Positions 18,421-28,265 are shown, counted from the stretch's first letter. The stretch: DNA of 64,000 nt from Lachnospiraceae bacterium (GCA_017536965.1 JAFWCK010000049.1:1-64000), one strand, 5' to 3'. Translations and numbers: made by a program. The notes: generated by a model from the letters alone, not told the origin.

Positions 18421-19446
18421 CTAGAAGTAAATTACAAAGCCCTTGCCGTCTCTTGCTTCCACGCGGGCTGCTGCGCCATTGATCATAACGAACTGCGGTC
18501 CTTTGTGGCCGATGTCGGCATCCATAATGATCGGAATGTCCAGATCGCCCAAACGCTCTTCCAGTACTTCTGCATAGGACGGAAGCGTTCTTCCTTCGAA
18601 CGTCTGTGTCTGATAATACATTGGTCTTCCGAACAGAATACCTCTTGCACCCTCAAAGAATCCTAAAGATCTCATTTTCCAGAGACCTTCCATCATCTGC
18701 TCAAAGCCAAGGTCGAAGCTCTCCAGATACCAGATGATACCATCTTTCTTATAACGGTCGATAAAGTCCATCGTGCCGTCATATGGCGTACCGATCAGAT
18801 TCAAGATGACATCCATACATCCGCCTAAAAGACGTCCCTGGAACAGGGCATTCTTGCCATCCAGTGTTCTCCAGCAGACCGGTTTATCTTTGGAGTATCC
18901 TTCCAGACCGGTCACGCGCTCTTTGAAGCCGTCCTGATACATGTCAAAGCTTTCCTGGATTTTGACGCTGCCCGTCAGAACGCCGAGGCTCCTTTTTACA
19001 CTCTCATCCCATGGCTCCATTCCGAAATCAGAAAAGTTGCATCCATAAGCCGTTGCAATATCTGCCTTGGTTGCAAGATAATACAGGATCGCGGTATTGT
19101 CTGAATAACCCTGGATCCACTTTGGATTTGCCTTGAATAGATCAAGGTCGATATATGGCAGCATCTCCATCTGGAAATCACCGCCGCTTGCGCTGATGAT
19201 CGCCTTAACTTTTTCTTCTACAAGCAAAGCGTTAAACTCTAATGCTTTTTCTTCTCCGCTTCCGCTTCTGCCGAATTTATCTGCCGGCTGAAAAACGTTA
19301 TTGGTAAAGGCTGCTCCAAAACCTGCCCTTGCGATCTGGTTAGCCGCATGGTTAAAACGATACTGATCTAACGGATCATCGATCGGATGGCTGAGTGCTG
19401 TAACACCGATCCAGTCTCCTTTTTGCAACAACTTAGGAAATATCAT
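18421..19446 (-). CDS. Peptidase S66 family protein (LD-carboxypeptidase/MccF-like)
   Basis: A 341-residue serine peptidase of family S66. The nucleophile Ser is near residue 115 in IQGYSDNTAIL. The Glu and His of the triad are likely in WYLESFDLG and DADIGHKGPQF. GGCMDVILNLIGTPYDG is another family landmark. Length and motif spacing are closer to the MccF-like branch than to strict LdcA, so the substrate may be a murein tetrapeptide or an acylated amino-acid conjugate such as a microcin-like adduct. It is the first gene of the unit with sufC and sufBD, but no functional link is evident. Confidence 0.88.
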   Translation of the reverse strand: MIFPKLLQKGDWIGVTALSHPIDDPLDQYRFNHAANQIARAGFGAAFTNNVFQPADKFGRSGSGEEKALEFNALLVEEKVKAIISASGGDFQMEMLPYIDLDLFKANPKWIQGYSDNTAILYYLATKADIATAYGCNFSDFGMEPWDESVKRSLGVLTGSVKIQESFDMYQDGFKERVTGLEGYSKDKPVCWRTLDGKNALFQGRLLGGCMDVILNLIGTPYDGTMDFIDRYKKDGIIWYLESFDLGFEQMMEGLWKMRSLGFFEGARGILFGRPMYYQTQTFEGRTLPSYAEVLEERLGDLDIPIIMDADIGHKGPQFVMINGAAARVEARDGKGFVIYF

Positions 19447-19487
19447 TGTTCTGGCTTCCTTTCATTTTTTGATAAAGATACAGAGTA

Positions 19488-19516
19488 ATTCTATCAGCAT
19501 TGTTTAAAATAATCAA
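19488..19516 (-). promoter_or_regulatory. Promoter of the S66 peptidase-suf unit
   Basis: Minus-strand -35 TTGATT (19511-19516), exactly 17 bp, then -10 TAGAAT (19488-19493), about 41 bp before the start codon. Confidence 0.65.
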
Positions 19517-19599
19517 TGAAGATTTCGTATTGTATAACCTCCCCTGAAAACGATTCTATGTTATAATGCAAATGATGATATTTGGAAAGGAGAAGATAT

Positions 19600-20097
19600 A
19601 TGGAAGACTTTGTAATGAATAAAGAGGGGAAATATGGCTACCTGTTTGTACAGGATCTTTCCGGTGCTCCGGAAGATAGAAAATCAGAAGAAGCACTGGC
19701 CAGATACCGTGCCTTCGGAGAGCGTCAGCTTTGGATCGATGGCAACTGTGTTCCTGGTTCCTTCCAGATGAATACCTGCTTCTGGATGAAGCCAAATGCT
19801 GATATGATCCGCAACAGCCCGGGCAGCCAGGTCGGCCAGCCGCATCATCATCCATATCCGGAGATCTTAGGATTTGTCGGAACAGATCCGGAGAATCCGC
19901 TGGAGCTTGGCGGCACGGTAGAATTCTGGATCGATGGCGAATGCCACCATCTTACAAAATCCACGATGGTATACATCCCGCCAAATCTGCCTCACTGCCC
20001 GCTGATGACGATCGAGCAGGGTGACAAGCCGATCTTTCATTTTTCAGTCGTCCTGAATGACACCTATGGCTACGAGCGTGATGACGAAGAGAAATAA
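19600..20097 (+). CDS. Cupin-fold protein of unknown function
   Basis: A 165-residue protein. The stretch with HHHPYPEILGFVG and later PPNLPHCPLMT gives the His/Glu and His pattern of a double-stranded beta-helix (cupin) metal site. The start chosen is MEDFVMNKEG (ATG at 19600), with AAAGGAG upstream; a longer in-frame start at 19582 overlaps that ribosome site. A TATAAT lies at 19562-19567, but no good -35 is placed before it. The gene stands alone on the plus strand, divergent from the S66 peptidase unit and convergent with addA. Whether it is an enzyme or a binding protein cannot be told. Confidence 0.85.
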   Translation: MEDFVMNKEGKYGYLFVQDLSGAPEDRKSEEALARYRAFGERQLWIDGNCVPGSFQMNTCFWMKPNADMIRNSPGSQVGQPHHHPYPEILGFVGTDPENPLELGGTVEFWIDGECHHLTKSTMVYIPPNLPHCPLMTIEQGDKPIFHFSVVLNDTYGYERDDEEK

Positions 20098-20112
20098 TTT
20101 GCCAGATGAACT

Positions 20113-20159
20113 AAAAAAGTGACCTGATTCAAGGGAGTGTCCCAACAGGTCACTTTTTT
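20113..20159 (+). terminator. Bidirectional intrinsic terminator after the cupin gene (first array unit)
   Basis: AAAAAAGTGACCTG (20113-20126) pairs with CAGGTCACTTTTTT (20146-20159), a 14-bp stem closing a 19-nt loop, with a T-run after it on the plus strand. The same sequence is unit 1 of the 35-bp repeat array that follows. Confidence 0.75.
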
Positions 20160-20596
20160 TGTTTCTTCGGGTGACCCAAATTGAGAGTCGCGTCCATTAG
20201 GTCACGCATTTTTGATATCTCCTGTGACCCAAAAAGAAGTCCCCTCATAATAGGTCACAGATTTTTGTTGTTTTGAGTGACCCATTCTCTGGTGCCGCTT
20301 CTTTGGGTCACAGGTTTTTCGCTTTTTGAGTGACCTAATCTCTGGGTCCCACACAGCAGGTCACGGATTTCTGTCAATTTACGTGACCCAAATCATAACA
20401 TGCTCTATTTAGGTCACATGCACTACCAGTTTTTAGTGACCTAAATGAAGTTCCTGTTTCATTGGGTCACTTTTCTTTTCGTAAAAAGTGACCCAGATGA
20501 AAGGCAATTCTATCTGGGTCACAATAATACTCTGCTAAAAAAGCTATCTCATTTCTTCGATAGAACCTAAATGGAAGGTGCTCCCAAATAGGTCAC
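20119..20596. repeat. Regular array of nine 35-bp inverted-repeat units, period 52-53 bp
   Basis: This array fills the otherwise gene-free stretch between the cupin gene and addA. Units begin at 20119, 20171, 20224, 20277, 20330, 20383, 20436, 20488 and 20562. Each is exactly 35 bp, starts with GTGACC(C/T) and ends with (A/G)GGTCAC; the last has a decayed left arm (AGAACC). Start-to-start distances are 52, 53, 53, 53, 53, 53, 52 and 74. The inner 21 bases differ from unit to unit, with only a weak trend to A at unit position 8 and T at position 28. The 17-18 bp linkers are T-rich, often with two T-tracts about 10 bp apart. The period excludes a coding repeat. I know no named family that fits; function unknown. 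Confidence 0.9.
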
Positions 20597-20599
20597 TTT

Positions 20600-23500
20600 T
20601 TAGATAACCAACGGAATCTCGCGGGCAAGCACCGTGGAATACAGGCAAGCTTCTTTTACTTTCTTCCCGGTTGCCTTTTCGATCGCATCTTTATAAGCTT
20701 TCTGCTGCTTGGAATAATGTTCAACAAAATAGGTTTCATCTTTCTGGCGGTCTGTCTTGTAGTCCACAAGCACGACATCCCCATCCTCTTCAAAGAAGGC
20801 ATCGATGATACCCTGGATCAGACGAAGCTCTCCGTTTTCTTCCACGCCCATAACAAACTGCTGCTCCCTGCGCAGCGTTCCTGCTTCGTATGCCTTCTGC
20901 ATGCGCTGCCCAAGTGATGATAAAAGGAAGTTTGCGACCTCCTCTGCTTTCACCAAAGCAGCCTGCTCTTTTGACAGATGACCATCCTGCACAAAGGAAG
21001 TGATCTGTGCTGCAACATCTGTATTAGAAAGATCCAGCAGCTCAAACACTTTATGATAAGCCGTTCCACGCTCACTTCCTACGGCTGCTCCGCGTTCTTC
21101 ATATCCATTGAATTCAATGACTTCTTCCGAGTTCTCCTGATCCGCCGTTTCATCCAGCTGGGATGCCGATAGCTTGACTCTTGTCCTGGTCGCTTCCTCA
21201 AATGGATAGGTATACTGAAGAGAGGATAAAATCTGTTCATCCGGTTCGCTCTGTTTGGTAATGACTGCCGCAATCATGTCCTTTTTGTCCAAAACGGAAA
21301 GGAGCTCCTCTACACGCTCTGCTTCCACAAACTCCGCACTCTTTTGTGTTAAAAGATAGTTATCGTATCCTGCTGCCGTTAAACAGTCCCCCAGCAGATA
21401 CAGATGACAGCTGTCTTTCATGATCGCCTCGCTGCTTAAAACAGAAACCGGCTTCAGCTCCGCTTTCATTACATCCCAGTTTTCCCAGCGTTTTGACTGA
21501 CCGTTCTTGCCACCGGTGATGATCAGCTTTTCTTTTGCCCGGGTCAGCGCTACATAAAGCAGCCGCATTTCTTCTGCATAAAGAGAGCGTTTTTTCTGCT
21601 CTATGATCGTCTCCATTAAGACCGTCCGGCGTTTTGTTTTATCTTCGATATTTCTGTATTCCATGCCGATCCCCAGTTCCGCATCCAGAATGATCGGCTC
21701 CTTAAAGTCATTTTCGTTATATTTCTTCCCAGCATCCGCCAGAAAGACGACTGGAAATTCCAGACCTTTGGATTTATGGATCGTCATCAGCTGGACGGCG
21801 TTCTGCTCTGCGTCCGGTGTTTGAGCCTGACCGAAATCCATATCATTTTTCTGCATTTCCTCAATGTAGCGGATAAAATGGAAGAGTCCGGTATAAGATC
21901 CGTTGGAAAAGTTCACGGCAAGATTTTTCAGGAAATCCATGTTGGCCTTCCGCTGTTCTCCCTGCGGCATCGCTGTGATCATGTGGTAAAGGCCGGAATC
22001 ATCCAAAACTGTCTCCAGAAAAGCAACCATTCCCAGAAAACCGCTTTTTGCTCTCCATGTTTCATACTTAGAAAGGAATGTCGATAATCTTTCATCCTGT
22101 TTGGCTGCCTGCAGACATGCTTCATACACACAGAATGATTCTTTTTCAAAGCGCGTCTTCAGCAAAGCCAGATCATTTGCAGACAAGCCTACGATCGGGC
22201 TGGTCAAAACAGCTGTAAACGGAATATCCTGATACGGGTTATCAATGATCCGCAAAAGGTTCAAAGTCAGTTTCACTTCCAGCGTGTCAAAGAATCCTTT
22301 TCCGGACGCCTTGATGACAGGGATCTTCCGGTCGGCAAGCATCTGCTCTAACTGCGGATGATCCGTTGTCCGGGTGAGGATCGCAATATCACCGTAGGAA
22401 AAATGCCCTTCTGCAACCAACTGCTCGATACGAGTTGTGATCTCATAACTTTCTGCCAGTTTTACGCTCTCGCCGCTCCCTTCGATCATCACGATCTCGG
22501 TCTGCGCATCATATGAAACTTCCGCCTTCGCGTCATCTCTCCCCGCATCCAGCGCGTTGCCGTCAGCGTAATCGATCCCGCCCACTTCCGGGATCATGAT
22601 CTGACGGAAGATAAAGTTGGTAAAGTCGATGACTTCCTGACGGCTTCGATAGTTTTTATCAAAAATGATCCGCTCTCCGCCTTCTGCTTTTCCGTAAGCG
22701 TTATATTTTTCCAGGAACAGATCCGGGCAGGCCAGACGGAATGCGTAAATACTTTGTTTTACATCTCCGACCATAAAAACATCCGGTCTTCCAAAACGTT
22801 CTGCGGAAAGAGCTGAAAGAAGGACTTCCTGCAGATGGTTGGTATCCTGGTATTCATCCACGATGATCTCATTAGTGCTCTGTGCCAGAAGATCTGCCGT
22901 CTGGGTGTAGTGCGGCATACCTTCTTCATCAAACTGTACCAGCACGTCGATCGCATAATGTGCCACATCTGAAAATCCGGCGATCTTTTTCTCTTTTTTG
23001 ACTTCCCTGAAACGGTCGGAGAACTCCTGCGTAAGGATAGCAAGTTCTGCAGCAACGCGGGCACTCTTTCCCATATCTACAAACAGTTCCTCATATGGAC
23101 GGTAGAAATAACGCTCGCCAAGATCCTTCAGAATCTGACGGATCTCGTCGTATAGTTCTTTCGCTCTTTTTTTGAGTGCAGAATCAATATCCTTATCAGA
23201 CTGCGCAGCCAGCCTCTTCCAGTTATCCAGGACCACGTGGATCTTCGTTTCCATCTCTGAGATTGGAGAAGATAAGACTTCTGCTAGCAGCGGAAGAAGC
23301 GGTTCAAAGTTCCCGCGGTATTTTTCCGGTCCGAGATCCATATCACAGAGGGATAATCCCTCCTGGCACATCACATAAGCGGATTGTGCTTTGGAGCGGA
23401 CGATGGTTTCGAATGTCATCATCCACGCGTTGCCCTCCGTTCCCGGATCCACTTCCCCTGCAGCCGCGTTCTGGTAAGGCAGGACTGCTTTCTTCAGCCA

Positions 23501-24076
23501 TCTTTCCGGATCCGGATGGCTCTGCGCAAATGTATATAAGCTCTGGATCAAGGACTCTATCTTCACATCCGATTTATCCGTATAGTAGCTGACAAATGTC
23601 AGAAAATCCTCATCAGGATCCTGGTATTTTTCTTCCAGGAATGCCTGCAGCACATCAGCCTGCAGCATGCGCAGTTCCGCTTCATCTGCAATTCGGAACG
23701 TCGGGTCCAGATCCAGATACTGAAAATGATCCCTGACGATATCCAGACAAAGAGAATCGATCGTACAGATCCTTGCGCTGTGTGTTTTCATCAATTGCCG
23801 GCGCAAATGTTCATTCAATGCAGCATCATCCGCAGAATCTGCAATGGCTTTTCGGATGCGGGTATGAATCTTTTCTTTCATGCTGGATGCAGCTGCCCGG
23901 GTGAACGTCATAATGATCAGATCATCAATGGAAATGCGGTCCTCGATGATCTTTTTCAGCACGCGCTCCACCAGGACCGTGGTCTTTCCAGACCCGGCCG
24001 CTGCGGAGACAAGGATGTTTGATCCCTGTTTTTCTATGGCGCTTTTCTGCGCATCATTCAGACGGAGCTCTTCCAT
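20600..24076 (-). CDS. addA: ATP-dependent helicase/nuclease subunit A
   Basis: A 1158-residue UvrD-type helicase-nuclease that processes double-strand breaks with AddB. Walker A SAAAGSGKTTVLVERV is near residues 24-39 and motif II appears as VDEYQDTN. Further helicase motifs include VGDVKQSIYAFR, MTIHKSKGLEFPVVF and LLYVALTRAKEKLIITG. The C-terminal RecB-like nuclease has VLVDYKTDR, with the catalytic Asp and Lys. The start overlaps the addB end by 23 bp, the usual addB-addA arrangement. The stop lies four bases from the last unit of the 35-bp array, so the 3' end of this mRNA probably enters the array. Confidence 0.96.
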   Translation of the reverse strand: MEELRLNDAQKSAIEKQGSNILVSAAAGSGKTTVLVERVLKKIIEDRISIDDLIIMTFTRAAASSMKEKIHTRIRKAIADSADDAALNEHLRRQLMKTHSARICTIDSLCLDIVRDHFQYLDLDPTFRIADEAELRMLQADVLQAFLEEKYQDPDEDFLTFVSYYTDKSDVKIESLIQSLYTFAQSHPDPERWLKKAVLPYQNAAAGEVDPGTEGNAWMMTFETIVRSKAQSAYVMCQEGLSLCDMDLGPEKYRGNFEPLLPLLAEVLSSPISEMETKIHVVLDNWKRLAAQSDKDIDSALKKRAKELYDEIRQILKDLGERYFYRPYEELFVDMGKSARVAAELAILTQEFSDRFREVKKEKKIAGFSDVAHYAIDVLVQFDEEGMPHYTQTADLLAQSTNEIIVDEYQDTNHLQEVLLSALSAERFGRPDVFMVGDVKQSIYAFRLACPDLFLEKYNAYGKAEGGERIIFDKNYRSRQEVIDFTNFIFRQIMIPEVGGIDYADGNALDAGRDDAKAEVSYDAQTEIVMIEGSGESVKLAESYEITTRIEQLVAEGHFSYGDIAILTRTTDHPQLEQMLADRKIPVIKASGKGFFDTLEVKLTLNLLRIIDNPYQDIPFTAVLTSPIVGLSANDLALLKTRFEKESFCVYEACLQAAKQDERLSTFLSKYETWRAKSGFLGMVAFLETVLDDSGLYHMITAMPQGEQRKANMDFLKNLAVNFSNGSYTGLFHFIRYIEEMQKNDMDFGQAQTPDAEQNAVQLMTIHKSKGLEFPVVFLADAGKKYNENDFKEPIILDAELGIGMEYRNIEDKTKRRTVLMETIIEQKKRSLYAEEMRLLYVALTRAKEKLIITGGKNGQSKRWENWDVMKAELKPVSVLSSEAIMKDSCHLYLLGDCLTAAGYDNYLLTQKSAEFVEAERVEELLSVLDKKDMIAAVITKQSEPDEQILSSLQYTYPFEEATRTRVKLSASQLDETADQENSEEVIEFNGYEERGAAVGSERGTAYHKVFELLDLSNTDVAAQITSFVQDGHLSKEQAALVKAEEVANFLLSSLGQRMQKAYEAGTLRREQQFVMGVEENGELRLIQGIIDAFFEEDGDVVLVDYKTDRQKDETYFVEHYSKQQKAYKDAIEKATGKKVKEACLYSTVLAREIPLVI

Positions 24077-27000
24077 ATAATTCTCTTTCGCAATCCGCTG
24101 TAGTCATTTCGTTCTTTTCTTTCCAATCGGTCCCGTATCTTCCAGCTTCAAACCGGCAGATATCCTTAAAATCGCAATAGCGGCATCCATTATCCGCGTT
24201 GGACCTGTAGAAAGGTTCAATATCCACACAGCCGTCTTTGATCTTTTGGCTGACGTCCGTTATTTTGTCCCGGACAAACCTCAGGAGATGCTCAAACTCA
24301 GCGTCATTTGCGATCTGACTGTTCTTACTGTATCCGCTGTTGGTTAATGTCACATTGACAATATGACTCTTTTTATTGTCCGGAGAAAGTGTCTGATCAG
24401 CTGCTTCGATCATACCTTCCTCACAGGAAGTCAGACCGCTCATCCGGAATTTGTCTTCGCCGTTTTCCGTATCATCCGTAAACCGATCGTTGATCAGATA
24501 ATAATAGACGCCTCCCGGACGGACTGTTTTATCAGGGTTATCTTCTTTCACTTTTTCCATAGCTGCAGACAGATAAGCCACCAACTGCAGCTGCAGTCCG
24601 GAATAAATATCCTGCACATTAAACTTCTTTGCCCCGGATTTGTAGTCGATGATCCGCACAAAGATATCCTCTGCATCATACAGATCGATCCGGTCAATCT
24701 TTCCGGTAAAGCGGACATCATTTCCGATATCTTCCCCAAAGGAGTATTCAAATGCATCCGGCTCAAAGAGCCCTGCTTTCACCTGTGCGCGAAGCACATC
24801 CGTTGTTTTCTGTGTTACCTGGCGAATCCGTTCTGTTAAAAACTCATATCGTTTGCTGCTGAAGAGGACATCATTTTTCATATCCTCCAGAGCCTCGTCT
24901 ACACAGGCATTGGTGATCCGAATGTTGTCTTCATCCGAGATCTCCCTGAAGCTCGTCTGTTCCTCCTGCAGCTTCTGTCCGTATTTTTCCAGCGCAGCGT
25001 GATACAGCGTTCCCATATCCGCTGCTTCTACCTGATACTCCGGACGTTTCTGAATCCGCAGTCCGTAATTCAGGAAATGCTTAAATGCACATTCATTGAA
25101 GCTTTCGTAACGGCTGACACTTCCCCTTAGCACATCCCCATACAAGTCTTTTGCCACCTGTGCATCCAGTGCAGTCTGTTTATTGGTAAAGAATGCACCG
25201 TCCACAATGGTACGAACTGCTGCCGGATCTGCCTTTGCAAAATAAGAAAGAAGGTTTTGTGTATCCGGATCGATCGTCTCTTCTTTTTCCGCAAAGGAGC
25301 GCATCTTTCCGGCCAGATCTCGCAGGGCGTCCTGCTTCCAGTTCACAGAAGGAAGGCTGGCCGGCTGAATCTCTACAGGTGTACCGAAAAGATCTGCAAG
25401 ATCTTCCAGCACGTAGGAAGGCCGCAGCTGATCTCCGGAAGAGGAATAGCTTGCATAGGTCAGATATAAAAGATCCTGCGGTTTATGCAGCATCAGGTAA
25501 AGATAAAACTGCTGCGTATAAAGATCTTCTTCCACCGTCGGAGCGATCTCAAAATTCTCCCGGAGCAGTGCCCTCTCTCTTTGTGTGAAAAGGCCTGTAT
25601 TGGATGATGCCTTAGGAATCTTCCCATCGTTCACACCAATGAAGAACAGCGCACGGATCTTATCCAGACGGGTACGGGTCAGGTCACCGAACGTAACAGC
25701 ATCCAGCGACGGCGGGATAATGCCGATCTTCACTTCCTGCAGCGCATTCTCCAGAACCTCTCTGTATTCTGATACCGTAACCGGCGCTTCGCCTAAAAGC
25801 AGTGTGATCTGCTCCAGTAATTCGATCAGTAATTTATATATCTGTTCATATTCTTTTGCTTCTGCTAAAAGGCCTTCTTCATTCAGGCCGCGTGCGATTT
25901 CTGCCATCTGCTCCTGCAAGTGATAACGTTCGCACAGACTAAGCAGAAGCGTCTGGAAATCCCTTGCCTTCAGATCTGCTGCCGATGCACGGAAATAAAA
26001 ATCCCTTATCCCGTCATAAAACATCTGCCGGATCTGATTGATCTGCTCCAGATCATGATCATCATTATTTTTGGTAAATGGATTTGAAAAAGCCCTGTTT
26101 CCGCGGATGCCGAACTCCAGACAGTAATTCTCCAGTAATCCGACCTCATCCGGCTTAAGGTCTGTCAGATGTGTCTTTAAAAAACCAAAAACAGCATCAT
26201 AGGCAAACCGCTCTTCCACAAGACGCAGCGCCCCCATGAAAAACCGCGCCAAAACATCTTCTGTCACAGAGGATTTGTAATCGATAAAGACGGAGATATC
26301 CGCTTCGTCAAAGACTTCACGGACCGGAATATAATATCCTTCCACATCTCCGGTGATGACTGCGATGTCGCGGAACCGGTACCCTTCCTCGCGGACCAGA
26401 CGCAGGATCTCTTTTGCGGTAAAGAGCACCTCCTCATTGGCATTTGCTGCCTGATAGGAAAAAATCTGCGGCGCTGTAATGTTTTCATCCACGACTACAA
26501 TGTCAGGAAGGATCTCTGTCTGTGCCGCCCTGGCACATTCTTTCAGGCGGAAATAAGTTTGATTGCTGAGATAAAACAGGTCGATTTCTTTGATATTGGC
26601 ATCAATTTTATCTTCCGGCAGTGTCAGGGAAATATTCACATCTTTGGCCGCCTTCAGCATGCTGGTCAAAAGCCTGTACTGGATTGGCGTAAACCCGGTA
26701 AACCCATCCAGATAAATATGGGAATCTTTGATCTTACCAGACTGCTGCGCCACTTTGGCAAAAAGATCCAGGACCTCTTCTGCGGCCTGATATTGTCCTT
26801 TGATTGTTTCGTTGAATTTGCGGAGCACCAGACGGATGTCTCCGAGTTTATGGAACAGCAGGAGATTCCCTTTTTCCTGTGCGCTTTCCTGCATCAGGAA
26901 CAGCTGGTCATCATCCATGCCGTATTGTTTTAATTCCGTTATGACCGATTTGATCTCTTCTGCAAAACCGGTCAGATGTATTTTATTTTTATAAACGGTC

Positions 27001-27317
27001 AGATCGTCCTGCAGTTCTTTTAAGACTTTCCGCAGGATCAGCATCTTGCCGATATCATCCAGGACATGGCTGTCATCGATCCCCAGTTCAGAAAAAACCA
27101 CATGTGCCAGACGGTCAAAACTGACAACATCTATGTTCATGGCGGCATGCGCCGGATGCAGTTTGACCACATCTTTCTGCATCTTGAGCGTTGCCTGTTC
27201 CGGAACGATCACAAAGAATCTTTCATCCGGCTGGGCAGTCGCATGTTTCACCATATGCTGAACCAGTGTATGCGATTTTCCGGAGTTGGTATCTCCGATC
27301 AGGATCTGTAATGACAT
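24054..27317 (-). CDS. addB: ATP-dependent helicase/deoxyribonuclease subunit B
   Basis: A 1087-residue partner of AddA. The N-terminal Walker A is GDTNSGKSHTLVQ near residues 8-20. The C-terminal nuclease has IIDYKSGAKKF. The four cysteines of the AddB-type 4Fe-4S site are visible: one in NECAFKHFLNYG and three in CRYCDFKDICRFE near the C-terminus. The ATG abuts the stop codon of the AEC transporter gene (TAAATG), so translation is coupled. AddB holds the second nuclease and the inactive helicase-like part that recognises Chi in characterised homologues. Confidence 0.95.
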   Translation of the reverse strand: MSLQILIGDTNSGKSHTLVQHMVKHATAQPDERFFVIVPEQATLKMQKDVVKLHPAHAAMNIDVVSFDRLAHVVFSELGIDDSHVLDDIGKMLILRKVLKELQDDLTVYKNKIHLTGFAEEIKSVITELKQYGMDDDQLFLMQESAQEKGNLLLFHKLGDIRLVLRKFNETIKGQYQAAEEVLDLFAKVAQQSGKIKDSHIYLDGFTGFTPIQYRLLTSMLKAAKDVNISLTLPEDKIDANIKEIDLFYLSNQTYFRLKECARAAQTEILPDIVVVDENITAPQIFSYQAANANEEVLFTAKEILRLVREEGYRFRDIAVITGDVEGYYIPVREVFDEADISVFIDYKSSVTEDVLARFFMGALRLVEERFAYDAVFGFLKTHLTDLKPDEVGLLENYCLEFGIRGNRAFSNPFTKNNDDHDLEQINQIRQMFYDGIRDFYFRASAADLKARDFQTLLLSLCERYHLQEQMAEIARGLNEEGLLAEAKEYEQIYKLLIELLEQITLLLGEAPVTVSEYREVLENALQEVKIGIIPPSLDAVTFGDLTRTRLDKIRALFFIGVNDGKIPKASSNTGLFTQRERALLRENFEIAPTVEEDLYTQQFYLYLMLHKPQDLLYLTYASYSSSGDQLRPSYVLEDLADLFGTPVEIQPASLPSVNWKQDALRDLAGKMRSFAEKEETIDPDTQNLLSYFAKADPAAVRTIVDGAFFTNKQTALDAQVAKDLYGDVLRGSVSRYESFNECAFKHFLNYGLRIQKRPEYQVEAADMGTLYHAALEKYGQKLQEEQTSFREISDEDNIRITNACVDEALEDMKNDVLFSSKRYEFLTERIRQVTQKTTDVLRAQVKAGLFEPDAFEYSFGEDIGNDVRFTGKIDRIDLYDAEDIFVRIIDYKSGAKKFNVQDIYSGLQLQLVAYLSAAMEKVKEDNPDKTVRPGGVYYYLINDRFTDDTENGEDKFRMSGLTSCEEGMIEAADQTLSPDNKKSHIVNVTLTNSGYSKNSQIANDAEFEHLLRFVRDKITDVSQKIKDGCVDIEPFYRSNADNGCRYCDFKDICRFEAGRYGTDWKEKNEMTTADCERELYGRAPSE

Positions 27318-28265
27318 TTAAATGTAACCCATCGATCGCAGGATCATAATAAAGAGGGTCAGTGTGACAGAGGAGAAAAGCGTAGTCAGTACCACGGCGC
27401 TGGAAGTGATGGTCCCCTCATAGCCATATTGTTTTGCCATGATAAAGCAGGAAGGTGTCGTCGGGCCTGCCAGCATCACCAGGATCGCCACCAATTTATC
27501 GGTATAAAAGCCCATTAGGATCGCGATAGGCACAAACACAAGTGGAAGAAGGATTATCTTGACAGCTGCTGCCAGGGAGCTTTTTTTAAGGCTCTTGAAT
27601 GCATTTTTGAAGCTGAATTCTCCGCCGATGCAGATGACAGCCAGAGGCGTTGCGATCCGGGCCACGTAATTGAGCGACGTATCAATGATGGTCGGAAATT
27701 TGATGTTGATCAAAGAGGCCACAAGACCTAAAATTACGCCGATCAGGATTGGGTTCGTAATGATTCCCTTCAGCGCTCTCTGGATGTTCTTTTCTCCTTT
27801 TTTATTGATCGGAGACTCTGTCTGCAGGACAATGACCGCATATACGTTATAAAGCGGCACAGCGCCTAACACCATCATGCCGGCCATGCCGGTGGTTCCA
27901 TAGATATTCTGGATCAGTGCAAGTCCCAAAACTGCCGTACTGCTCCGGTAACATGCCTGAACAAATTCTCCGACACTGTTTTTATCCTTCATAAAGAGCT
28001 TTGTCAGGATCCAGGCTCCGAAAAAGCCAATTGTTGTGGAACCGGCGCAGAACAGGACAAACTTCAGGTCAAAGGTGTCTTTGAAATTCTTGGATGCAAG
28101 GTCCGTAAAAAGAAGGACCGGCAACGTGATTGTAAAGTTGAACTTATTCGCTGCTGCCAGAAATCCATCTGTTAAAATGTTCACTCTTTTCAGGAAATAT
28201 CCCAGCGCAATCATGATAAACAACGGAATTGTTGCGTTCAGCGCGAATACCAGATTACTGCCCAT
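27318..28265 (-). CDS. AEC family transporter (auxin efflux carrier type)
   Basis: A 315-residue membrane protein with about ten hydrophobic helices. It matches the AEC/malonate or malate carrier-like family in length and in the two-halves layout, with the mid-loop carrying charged residues and the C-terminal LAGPTTPSCFIMAKQYG stretch. It is the first gene of the addB-addA transcript. It has a consensus-like promoter 70 bp upstream. The substrate is probably an organic acid, but this is only a family-based guess. Confidence 0.88.
   Translation of the reverse strand: MGSNLVFALNATIPLFIMIALGYFLKRVNILTDGFLAAANKFNFTITLPVLLFTDLASKNFKDTFDLKFVLFCAGSTTIGFFGAWILTKLFMKDKNSVGEFVQACYRSSTAVLGLALIQNIYGTTGMAGMMVLGAVPLYNVYAVIVLQTESPINKKGEKNIQRALKGIITNPILIGVILGLVASLINIKFPTIIDTSLNYVARIATPLAVICIGGEFSFKNAFKSLKKSSLAAAVKIILLPLVFVPIAILMGFYTDKLVAILVMLAGPTTPSCFIMAKQYGYEGTITSSAVVLTTLFSSVTLTLFIMILRSMGYI

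Noticed and set aside
20119..20596. CRISPR array reading of the 35-bp units (repeat about 30 bp, spacer 23 bp)
   Set aside because: The apparent repeats are not identical, only their 6-7 bp arms are; the linkers vary. No cas genes are near. The strict symmetry fits inverted-repeat units better than CRISPR repeats.
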